Shown here one piece after another: positions 18,250 through 25,073 of a DNA stretch of 64,000 nt (its first letter is position 1; every line of letters starts with the position of its first letter). A program made the position numbers and the translations under genes. The notes under the pieces are model-generated. The model saw only the letters and a program-made list of their open reading frames with translations. It was not told where the DNA came from and did no database searches. Source of the stretch: Actinophytocola sp963826035 (GTDB taxonomy: Bacteria; Actinomycetota; Actinomycetes; Mycobacteriales; Pseudonocardiaceae); NCBI GenBank assembly GCA_963826035.1, contig CAWGVZ010000015.1, forward strand, positions 248,001 through 312,000. Direction: 5' to 3'.

Positions 18250-18590
18250 CGGCGCCTCCCCCTGCTCCGCGGGGAGTCCACAGTGGTCACCGTCAGCGCC
18301 CTAGTCAGCGTGTAGGACGCGAACAACGCGGGCATACCGAGCACGGCCAGCAGCACCCACGCGTTCCCGGTCGGGTGCGTGATCACCAGCCACTGAACGC
18401 CCACGATCAGACCGGCCGTGAACGCCACCCGACCGGCCAGCGACAACAACCGGGCACCCGACCGGGCGGCGTCGGCCGCCGCACGAGCACGGCGCGCACT
18501 GGCACGCCAGACCCACAGCAGCACCACCAGCACGCCGACCCCGGCGAGTACCTGCGTAGGAGTCAGACCGGTAGTCAGGTCGGTAGTCAT
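18246..18590 (-). CDS. small membrane protein of the transfer operon
   Basis: A 114-residue protein. A membrane helix starts near residue 11 (LAGVGVLVVLLWVWRA), followed by a basic Ala-rich loop and two more hydrophobic stretches (~46-90). I start it at the ATG at 18590, which overlaps the WhiB-like gene by 4 bases; the frame continues further upstream but would run through that gene. Size, topology and position match Spd-type spread proteins of conjugative actinobacterial elements. No enzymatic motif is seen. Confidence 0.65.
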   Translation of the reverse strand: MTTDLTTGLTPTQVLAGVGVLVVLLWVWRASARRARAAADAARSGARLLSLAGRVAFTAGLIVGVQWLVITHPTGNAWVLLAVLGMPALFASYTLTRALTVTTVDSPRSRGRRR

Positions 18591-18943
18591 CGTTGACCCC
18601 CGTCCTGGCTGCCCCGCTCGTGCCGACGAGCGAGCCATACCGGGTACACGGCGCGCACGTCGTCGGCCGGAAGGGCACCCCACACGCCTAGGGCCTGATC
18701 TCCGGACGTACGGAGTTCCAGCTCCAGACACTCACGCCGCACCGGACACCCCGCGCAGACCTGCGCGGCCAGCTCTCGATCCGATCGAGCGTTACCAGTC
18801 CACTCCGGTACGTGGTCGAGCCCCATGCATGAGCCGTCCCGGGTCACGATCTCCCACAACACGTCATCGGGAACGTGCTCGAACCTGTCAAGCCCGGCCG
18901 CGATCTCCTGGAAGTAGTCATCAGGGTTTAGTGCGTTCATCAC
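18587..18943 (-). CDS. WhiB-like [4Fe-4S] regulator
   Basis: A 118-residue Wbl protein. The four cluster ligands are Cys39, Cys63, Cys66 and Cys72 (CAGCPVRREC), followed by the GVWGA turn (86-90) and a basic tail. Wbl proteins bind an iron-sulphur cluster and usually act with the principal sigma factor to tune transcription. On this element it is the second gene of the transfer operon, so it probably regulates element genes. A GTG at 18943 and an ATG at 18940 are equally possible starts; the GTG overlaps the preceding stop by 4 bases. Confidence 0.85.
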   Translation of the reverse strand: MMNALNPDDYFQEIAAGLDRFEHVPDDVLWEIVTRDGSCMGLDHVPEWTGNARSDRELAAQVCAGCPVRRECLELELRTSGDQALGVWGALPADDVRAVYPVWLARRHERGSQDGGQR

Positions 18944-19149
18944 GCATCACCCCCACGACTGCCCTCGCCGGTATCTGCGAGATGAGCCAGCGCGGATGCC
19001 GGAATCATCATCCGGTTCCGCCGACGCACAACCGGCAGGATGCCGACTCGAATAGCCCGGCATACCCATGAGTTATCAACACCCAGCAACCACGCCACTT
19101 CCGCTATGGAAAGCAACTGTGGACCGCTGGAGGAAATAGTGTTCGTCAT
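18940..19149 (-). CDS. excisionase-like MerR/HTH_17 DNA-binding protein
   Basis: A 69-residue protein with a winged-helix DNA-binding domain: LLSIAEVAWLLGVDNSWVCR (12-31) followed by GILPVVRRRNRMMIP, the pattern of small excisionase (Xis) proteins. It heads the transfer operon and is the best candidate for the recombination directionality factor of the serine integrase, though such factors are structurally diverse and this may instead be a transcriptional regulator. Start ATG at 19149; the long upstream in-frame extension covers the operator-like region. Confidence 0.7.
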   Translation of the reverse strand: MTNTISSSGPQLLSIAEVAWLLGVDNSWVCRAIRVGILPVVRRRNRMMIPASALAHLADTGEGSRGGDA

Positions 19150-19603
19150 GATTGATTGGGTCCTTACTCTTGGCTGCGACCTGCGGGTTTGCAGGGCCGC
19201 TGCCATAAGTAACGGCCAACTGACCAGGGACAACCATGACGGGATCGCCATATCGATATGCGCTCGCCGCATATCCCCTGGCCGGGGCGCATATCGAGAA
19301 GAAAAGTATGCTAAAGAAGAATAAATATGCTGGATATGAATATGGGTTTGGGCTGAAGGTGGCCATCTTGACCGTAAGCGCAGGTCAGGCCGGACCGGAT
19401 GTGCCGCCGGACGTGTCTGGCAGCGTGCGGTCAACTACCCAAACGTGTGATCAACTTCTGGCGTGCATGGGCCTTGACCAGGCGATATGCGGCATCCATC
19501 ATGCCCCATGCTGACCACGTCATAGACCTGGGGCGCGACCAGTCCCACGGTTGAGGAGCTAGGCCGACCCCCGCTCCCGCTTGATCCCGAGGTTTGCTTC
19601 CCG
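19150..19603. promoter_or_regulatory. control region between the transfer operon and cargo
   Basis: No convincing gene lies here. From 19249 there is a perfect 12-bp palindrome CATATCGATATG, followed by CATATC at 19270 and 19290 (spacing 21 and 20 bp, about two helical turns), then an AT-rich run with ATATG motifs to 19350. Three in-phase sites upstream of the excisionase-like gene suggest an operator cluster for an element-encoded repressor, or iteron-like sites. The remainder (19360-19600) shows nothing recognisable. Confidence 0.5.
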
Positions 19604-20074
19604 ATGTCGTCGTCAGAGGAACACGGTGCGAACGTGGTAGTTACTGCGCTGCTGACCACCCGTGTTGCGCGCGTTGCGCGCGGCATGACCGAGTGTGCGG
19701 CGCTCATCGATGAAGTCTTGACGTTGGATCATGCGGACCTGGAGACAATTTTATGGGTTGGTGACGTGGTGTTTCACAGCTCCAAGGAGGGACCATATCC
19801 CAATTGTCAAATGCGGGTGAGCGTCCGTCCTTCTCTCCGCTATGCGGCGTTGAGCTATACCGATCACGATGCCCCAGACATGTCGATTTTGAATTCGTTC
19901 AATCCGGAAGCAAATCTGCCCGAGGTTGATCTCATATTCAATGGAGACATGGGATCGGTTTTCCCGCAATCGGCGGTAATCACGATTGCGGACGCGAGAG
20001 TCGCTCTCTTGGAGTGGTTGCGGACACGTTCACTGCCGACGTCCATTGAGTGGCGACCGTCCGACGAACGCTGA
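19604..20074 (+). CDS. Imm1-like immunity family protein
   Basis: A 156-residue protein of lower GC than the core genes. The C-terminal part, VITIADARVALLEWLRTRSLPTSIEW, follows the pattern of the Imm1 immunity family (PF14430), in which a regular helix is followed by a Gly/Arg-Pro turn and a final strand ending in Trp. Imm1 proteins normally neutralise a polymorphic toxin encoded beside them; no toxin is visible here, so it would be an orphan protecting against other strains. Start ATG at 19604; an internal Met at residue 28 is possible. Family call is from pattern only. Confidence 0.5.
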   Translation: MSSSEEHGANVVVTALLTTRVARVARGMTECAALIDEVLTLDHADLETILWVGDVVFHSSKEGPYPNCQMRVSVRPSLRYAALSYTDHDAPDMSILNSFNPEANLPEVDLIFNGDMGSVFPQSAVITIADARVALLEWLRTRSLPTSIEWRPSDER

Positions 20075-20098
20075 GAACCAAGGATACGTGATCGCAAA

Positions 20099-20422
20099 AT
20101 GCCTAGACCCCAAGAGGACGCCCCTCGTTTGTATACCGTCCCTGTCACGTCGCTTGAGCACGTCGACCACGAAGTCACGGACGAAGAATGCGTGGCGCGC
20201 GGTCGAGAGAAGCGGGGCGACTTTCGCGCCATCTGCGGTACGTCATTCCTGCCGAGTCCGATGGAGGAAGGTCCAGGGCGACCCTGCCTCTCGTGTGACG
20301 CACTCGTACGTGCGGCAATACGACGGTCAATGATAGTCAAGTCTCGACCATCTGATGCGGCGAGCAGCGGGTTTATGTCACGCCTGGTCAATCATATGAC
20401 CTGCCGGGCACGTGATGTCTGA
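20099..20422 (+). CDS. small Cys-containing hypothetical protein
   Basis: A 107-residue protein of unknown function. It has a CG at ~46-47 followed after about 20 residues by PCLSC, a spacing that could bind one metal ion. The same layout recurs in the next gene (YCG ... MPCVPC), so the two are distant paralogues. It overlaps the next start, implying an operon of small cargo genes. Codon usage is less GC-biased than in the flanking chromosome. Confidence 0.5.
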   Translation: MPRPQEDAPRLYTVPVTSLEHVDHEVTDEECVARGREKRGDFRAICGTSFLPSPMEEGPGRPCLSCDALVRAAIRRSMIVKSRPSDAASSGFMSRLVNHMTCRARDV

Positions 20423-20711
20423 GTCAGCTATTCATGTGGTCCTGGTCCGACTTCTCGCCCATCAACCGGACGGTACGCGGATTGGTGAGACTCGGCGAGT
20501 CTGCCACGTCGTTCCTGTGCCACACGACCTAACGGAGATTCCAGAGTCACTGACGGCGTACTGCGGACTGGAAATTCGGCCAAACACAGCCGAATTTCTT
20601 GGTCGGAATACCGGAATGCCCTGTGTGCCATGCGTAGCGAAAGTACGTCTCGGTCCCCACATTTCAAAGATATTGAGCCTGCGAGCCGGAACCGAGTTAG
20701 GAGATACGTGA
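20415..20711 (+). CDS. small Cys-containing hypothetical protein, paralogue of the previous gene
   Basis: A 98-residue protein with an N-terminal strand-rich part (IHVVLVRLLAHQPDGTRIGE) and the motif AYCGLEI followed ~20 residues later by GMPCVPC, matching the Cys layout of the gene before it. A one-ion zinc knuckle is plausible. Start ATG at 20415 (a GTG lies one codon earlier); its end overlaps the next start by 4 bases (GTGA). Confidence 0.5.
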   Translation: MSESAIHVVLVRLLAHQPDGTRIGETRRVCHVVPVPHDLTEIPESLTAYCGLEIRPNTAEFLGRNTGMPCVPCVAKVRLGPHISKILSLRAGTELGDT

Positions 20712-20977
20712 GTGACGTTCTCGCCCTCATTGTTGCGTCGTATGTGGGCATCGGCGTACTCGTCTCAGTGAAGCTAATGAGATTTGTCACGCCTCCTCCC
20801 GGAAGTGCGGCCATCTTGCATAAGGCCCGACGCGCTTTCGTGGCGATAGGTATCGCCGTGGCATGGCCTCTGGTATTGATCGCATGGAAATTGTGGGCTT
20901 CGCGGCATCGCCAAATTATTGCACGGGTCCTGTTCGGTAGACGTGGCCGCCGCCGCAACGACGATCGGGATAGTTGA
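20708..20977 (+). CDS. small two-helix membrane protein
   Basis: An 89-residue protein with two membrane segments: VLALIVASYVGIGVLVSV (residues ~4-21) and FVAIGIAVAWPLVLIAWKLW (~46-65), and a very basic C-terminus (RRGRRR). GTG start overlapping the previous stop. No recognised family; it belongs to the same small-gene operon. Confidence 0.5.
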   Translation: MSDVLALIVASYVGIGVLVSVKLMRFVTPPPGSAAILHKARRAFVAIGIAVAWPLVLIAWKLWASRHRQIIARVLFGRRGRRRNDDRDS

Positions 20978-21006
20978 TTTTCAGAACTGAAACCGAGGAG
21001 TTGTTC

Positions 21007-21372
21007 GTGAGCGAAAATTTTCGATTCGACATGATCGTAGAGATTGGTGACCGGGACATACGTGTAGAGCATGAGAAGGTCGATCAGCGAGTAGTGATCG
21101 AAATCGGGGCATTTGCTCGATTCTTGGAGAAAAACTCTCTATGTCTATGGATGTCAGACCCACAGAGGATCGTCGCCCTAGGTATGGCACTCGCCGAAGC
21201 GGGATTCAGTCTAGGTGAGCAATTGAATAAGGACATGGACGACCTGCAAGGCAAATATTTTCTCGCCATAATTGCCGCCTCGCCGACCGTGTTGGTACTA
21301 GCGAGGACGACCCGGCGGCCGATGAGCCAAAAGGCGGGGCGCCAACACCAGCCGGTCAGGGTCGATGAATGA
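21007..21372 (+). CDS. hypothetical protein
   Basis: A 121-residue soluble protein starting at a GTG preceded by GAGGAG. The N-terminal half has alternating charged and hydrophobic residues suggestive of beta strands (FDMIVEIGDRDIRVEHEK), followed by a Leu-rich helical middle and a basic tail. No family is recognised. It is the fourth gene of the 20.1-22.5 kb cargo block. Confidence 0.4.
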   Translation: MSENFRFDMIVEIGDRDIRVEHEKVDQRVVIEIGAFARFLEKNSLCLWMSDPQRIVALGMALAEAGFSLGEQLNKDMDDLQGKYFLAIIAASPTVLVLARTTRRPMSQKAGRQHQPVRVDE

Positions 21373-21432
21373 ACTAGAAGAACCACTCCCTACGAATGGC
21401 AATGCGGCACCCGCGACTGTAATAACCCTGCG

Positions 21433-21741
21433 GTGGGAGTCCTACCGTTGCCCGCCGCGTATCCATATGGGTCACGCTGCATGATATGCCTAATGCACCT
21501 CCATCGGATATCAACTCCGATCTACCTCAACCGTGCTCCCAACGCTCGTACCCGGCGAACAAGTCGATTCACCGTTCAACTCAAACGTTATCTCGGACTT
21601 CCGCGATCGATAATTGCTGCCGAGTGGTGTGCGCACTGTGGTGACGCGTTCAACGTCGCCAACCCGCCGATACCTATCTTCAGCGGGAACACAGTACCAG
21701 GAGAAATACGGATCATCTGTAGTAAACACCTACCGCAATAA
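21433..21741 (+). CDS. small zinc-ribbon-like protein
   Basis: A 102-residue protein with paired cysteines: CMIC near the N-terminus, then WCAHCGD about 50 residues later and ICSKH near the end, enough ligands for one or two zinc ions. Start is uncertain: GTG at 21433 is used here, ATG at 21481 would remove the first Cys pair. A competing 39-codon frame starts at 21365. No function assigned. Confidence 0.4.
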   Translation: MGVLPLPAAYPYGSRCMICLMHLHRISTPIYLNRAPNARTRRTSRFTVQLKRYLGLPRSIIAAEWCAHCGDAFNVANPPIPIFSGNTVPGEIRIICSKHLPQ

Positions 21742-21755
21742 AGGATGACCAGATC

Positions 21756-21962
21756 TTGAGCTCCTTCTCGAAGAAAATCAAGAAACTCGAAGCGCAGTAT
21801 GCAGCTGGAAAGATCAGTAAAAAGGAATTTGCGAAGCAGGAGGACGCGGCACTCGACGAGCTGGATAGATCGTGTGGTCACCGCACTTCGAAGGTCGAAA
21901 CCACCGCACTAGGCGACGTGCAAAAGGTCTGTACCGACAAGTGCCAGAATGTCATTGGTTGA
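21756..21962 (+). CDS. small Lys/Glu-rich hypothetical protein
   Basis: A 68-residue protein, TTG start preceded by AAGGATG. The first ~35 residues form a charged amphipathic helix (SKKIKKLEAQYAAGKISKKE), resembling a SHOCT-like short helical module, followed by a tail with three cysteines. No family assigned with confidence. Part of the cargo block. Confidence 0.45.
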   Translation: MSSFSKKIKKLEAQYAAGKISKKEFAKQEDAALDELDRSCGHRTSKVETTALGDVQKVCTDKCQNVIG

Positions 21963-22003
21963 CGTGAACACTACTTTTCCCGCGCAATGCGGCAGGAAGC
22001 ACC

Positions 22004-22504
22004 ATGGCAAGTGATGAATGGGCTTTTGCTACTGAGGATGATCCGTTTGCTCGCGCTCTTGAAATGTTCTTCCGCTCACGCCCCGGATGGCGTGTAGATG
22101 AAGATCTCATCAGATATACGCCGAGTTTTGGCGGCGCTCACGAGATGCCGCAGCGATTTTACTATTCCGATATTGGCATCGACTTCCTAGAGATCTCTTA
22201 CGAGTGGGATATGTCAATCGCAATATTTCCCAGCCGGATTGACGGAGGCTGCCCAGAACACTACGCCCCCGCGCAAGTATTCCCCATAGACGCGACTTTC
22301 ACCAACTACCCGTGGCACGATCTACTTCACGACTTGCCCATCCGAGCCGCTGAACTGGTGATCAGCTCAACATTTATCGACGCGTTAGAGGACAGCGAAC
22401 AGCGTGCGCGTGACACCGACCCGGCAGATATCGCCACATGCGTCCTGTTCGGGCCGTGCGCGATGACCACTCCACCCGACGAAACCGACCGTGGACGAGT
22501 GTAG
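22004..22504 (+). CDS. hypothetical protein of the cargo block
   Basis: A 166-residue acidic soluble protein with many aromatic residues (RFYYSDIGIDFLEISYEWDM) and no membrane segment. The size, acidity and position in a run of small cargo genes would fit an immunity or regulatory protein, but no family is recognised. It converges on the HTH-TPR regulator gene, 20 bases downstream. Confidence 0.45.
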   Translation: MASDEWAFATEDDPFARALEMFFRSRPGWRVDEDLIRYTPSFGGAHEMPQRFYYSDIGIDFLEISYEWDMSIAIFPSRIDGGCPEHYAPAQVFPIDATFTNYPWHDLLHDLPIRAAELVISSTFIDALEDSEQRARDTDPADIATCVLFGPCAMTTPPDETDRGRV

Positions 22505-22524
22505 TTAACGAACTTGCCTACGAC

Positions 22525-23838
22525 TCACTCTATGGCGGATTGTTTGCGGGCAGCATCCAGGTCAGCCTTGTATGTTTGCGCCCATTCGGCATCGCGCAAT
22601 TCTTGAGACATAGAGTTGAGGCCAGATTCCAATAAATCCGCCGCCTTCTCGTGCAAGCCAAGATAGAGGTATGCGCGTCCGCGCTGCATGGTGAAGTATT
22701 CGGGCGAGTAGAAATACACCCATGGAGGTTCATCTTCGGGATGCGCATTAGCTTGGGCCGCCAGTTCCATGGCCTCGTCTAGTTTTCGTTCCGTAGGGTC
22801 AAGTTCGCCGCTCAAGGCGAGTGCCCGAGCTTCCTGTTGTGCAGCCAATGCGCGTATGCCAGGAGCCAGTCGCTTATCGCGCTGTGCGGCTTGACTTAGG
22901 CCAAGCATCGGACCGAGTTTTCGAAGTTTGTAGGCCAAGTGGCCTTTCATTGAGAGCGCGGTAGACAACATATTTGGATCATCAACTTCTAATGCCCATT
23001 CGGTAGCACGGTCGTAGAATTGGTGTGCTATTTTCGCGTCACCTGCGCTGGCGTGCACCCAGGCCGCGAATTGGGCGTATTGACTACCGATGCGCACGAC
23101 GTCTTGGCGTAAAGGGCCGCGCGCATCGATCACCAGTCCTTCTACCAGCGCTAGATGTCCGCGCATGGGCGCCAGGAGTGGCGTTGCACCAATTTTATCT
23201 TCGAGCCTGCGGGACTCACCCAGTACATGTGCCAGGGAATGTAAGACACTCTGGTCTATGCCCCTTGGCTGTTCGCGGAGACGGGCAAGTTCTCCTGGCT
23301 CAAATACACTAGTCGTTGCAACCAGTAGATCGCCAGAGGAGGGGGTAATCAAATTGCCCGTTGCGAGTGACAACTGCGGCACTACCAGTTGCTCACGTCC
23401 GGGAAGGGAAGATCGAAACCAAAGTAGATGCGGAGGAATATGCAGCGTTTCGGCATATCCTTCCACAATCTTGATATTCCACTCAGGTTCGTCTGAGTTT
23501 TCGATCCTGCTAACTTGACTTTGCTCAAGTCTGAGCCAGCGTCCCAAAGTGCCCTGGTTTAGCGCTTTGCCAAAGATTTGCCGATGGCGCTGATGGTTTC
23601 GATAAGCCTTGAACACCCTTCCGATGTGCCGACTCTTGAATGCAGCTCGAAAGGCGTCCGTATCCCAAAACTCGTCCGGGAGATGCGGCGGTGTGCGAAA
23701 TTGGTCCCGTTGCTCATGGAGGCACCGACTGCACAGGTGCCCACTGTTATCCCGGGCGAGAATCGCCCCGCACCCACCACAAGCGCGGCGTTCGCCTGTG
23801 GCGTCGCCTCCACGCTTTGGACCGTGAGAGCTGGTCAT
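22525..23838 (-). CDS. HTH transcriptional regulator with N-terminal zinc ribbon and TPR-like C-terminus
   Basis: A 437-residue protein. Residues ~15-45 hold two Cys pairs (CGGCGAIL... CSRC), a zinc ribbon. An XRE helix-turn-helix follows (LGRWLRLEQSQVSRIEN, ~100-117), then a long helical region with TPR-like repeats to the end. This architecture is common in actinobacteria near mobile elements and may respond to a peptide. Start is the ATG at 23838; upstream in-frame sequence lacks conservation signals. It may govern the adjacent divergent or cargo genes. Confidence 0.7.
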   Translation of the reverse strand: MTSSHGPKRGGDATGERRACGGCGAILARDNSGHLCSRCLHEQRDQFRTPPHLPDEFWDTDAFRAAFKSRHIGRVFKAYRNHQRHRQIFGKALNQGTLGRWLRLEQSQVSRIENSDEPEWNIKIVEGYAETLHIPPHLLWFRSSLPGREQLVVPQLSLATGNLITPSSGDLLVATTSVFEPGELARLREQPRGIDQSVLHSLAHVLGESRRLEDKIGATPLLAPMRGHLALVEGLVIDARGPLRQDVVRIGSQYAQFAAWVHASAGDAKIAHQFYDRATEWALEVDDPNMLSTALSMKGHLAYKLRKLGPMLGLSQAAQRDKRLAPGIRALAAQQEARALALSGELDPTERKLDEAMELAAQANAHPEDEPPWVYFYSPEYFTMQRGRAYLYLGLHEKAADLLESGLNSMSQELRDAEWAQTYKADLDAARKQSAIE

Positions 23839-24141
23839 GATCCCCCGCGCACGCTCCAGCCGGCCGCCGCGCGCCGTGCGCCTCGCTGCGGGCTGGGTGT
23901 GCCCATCCGATCCCCCTACCAAGCTTGGAGCCAAACCGCCTCTGACCAGCATACATGGGTCAAACTGATGGCGAGATCTGTTGACAGGGGGTGAGACCCA
24001 CTACCTGAACAGGGAGATTCGCCCTCCCCCATGAACGTAAGGCCGGCACATGCGTGGGATCTCCCGGCGGATCTCCGCCCAGCGCAGTCGTGCACGGATG
24101 CCGGCCCACGACTCCGCTTGAGTTGAACACCCACATCCAGG

Positions 24142-24215
24142 GGGGCGGTAGCTCAGTCGGACAGAGCAGACGACTCATAATCGTTTGGCCGTGGGTTCAA
24201 GCCCCACCCGCCCCA
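24142..24215 (+). tRNA. tRNA with CAU anticodon (elongator Met type)
   Basis: Complete cloverleaf: acceptor GGGGCGG (24142-24148) pairs with CCGCCCC (24208-24214), discriminator A24215; D-stem GCTC/GAGC; anticodon stem GACGA/TCGTT with loop CTCATAA and anticodon CAT at 24176-24178; T-arm GTGGG-TTCAAGC-CCCAC. CCA is not encoded. The CAU loop fits elongator tRNA-Met; a tRNA-Ile with lysidine-modified CAU cannot be excluded. It lies inside the mobile element and is not its attachment site. Confidence 0.9.
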
Positions 24216-24410
24216 CAACCGGGTCAGTTCACCACAGACAGACCGCCCACCAGACCCGCTCACCGTTGCTGGCTGGGGCTGGGCGCAATCGTCTATCACG
24301 CGCTTGAGCAACGGTGGTTGGCGTGGTCCTCATTGGTGGACTCATCGGCCTGCACAGGACTACCCCGGCCGGCACGCCACGGCGCTTGGCATGGGTGAAC
24401 GCGACCGACC

Positions 24411-24612
24411 GTGACCTACGGACCGGGCGGTGGGAAGCCCACCGAGCTGGAACAGCGGATCGCGGGCGACGTGTTCGCGGTGACCGACGTGTCCTCGACC
24501 GTCCCGCCGCCCCACACCGATGAACCGGGTGTGCGGCGACTGAACCGCGTCGCACACTGGCCGGCAGCCATCCGCCTGGCCATGATGGCGGGCCACTGGC
24601 CGCTCCCCACCG
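24411..24612 (+). pseudogene. truncated reading frame fused to inverted debris
   Basis: From GTG at 24411 about 67 codons read as a plausible protein (YGPGGGKPTELEQRIAGD, later RVAHWPAAIRLAMMAGHWP), but at about 24615 the frame runs into the antisense of the membrane-protein fragment. This looks like a gene cut by a rearrangement. The 24216-24410 stretch has no gene I can support. No family recognised. Confidence 0.4.
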
Positions 24613-24619
24613 GGCTGGC

Positions 24620-24772
24620 CGCCTCGGTAGCCGCCGCTGTCACAGCCTCGGTGAGCTTGTCCCGCAGATCCGTCACCGCCTCGGCGGCAACGAACACCAC
24701 CAGCGGCGGCACCGAGTGCAGCACGATGCCCGCCAGCGAACCCGCCGCGTAGGACGCCCACGTGTTCATCAC
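24620..24772 (-). pseudogene. fragment of a transfer-operon membrane protein
   Basis: The minus-strand translation contains NTWASYAAGSLAGIVLHSVP followed by PLVVFVAAEAVTDLRDKL, nearly identical to the middle of the intact membrane protein at 17383-18249. Only ~50 residues remain, with neither proper start nor end. It is a relic of a second transfer operon, evidence that the element is a mosaic. The following 24773-25073 has no supported gene. Confidence 0.8.
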
Positions 24773-25073
24773 GTTAACCGGCCGCTGCATTCCTACCGCT
24801 GGACGTGGTCGAGCAATGGCGCGACACCCACGTCCAGTTCGGAGCCTCCTGTGCGCGGCTCATCATCTGCTATGGCCAACTCCACGGCAGGACCTTCGAT
24901 CCCATTGCATTCACGTCGATGGCCAGCGGATAGCAGAACTTCCGCAGAACCAGATACTGACGCGCACCATCGATAGATCACGCCACGTGACTACAGTGAT
25001 ACGCGGAGTCAGCCGAAGGCACAGTTCCGCTACAACTGACGACACGTGTGGAAGATAAGGGTAATCTCCCTGC

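Noticed and set aside
19236..19514. 92-codon plus-strand frame in the control region
   Set aside because: It covers the CATATC operator cluster, lacks a ribosome site and has no protein-like conservation.
24142..24215. tRNA gene as the element's attachment site
   Set aside because: No repeat of its 3' end is found at an element boundary, while the 22-bp repeat junctions explain both ends exactly.
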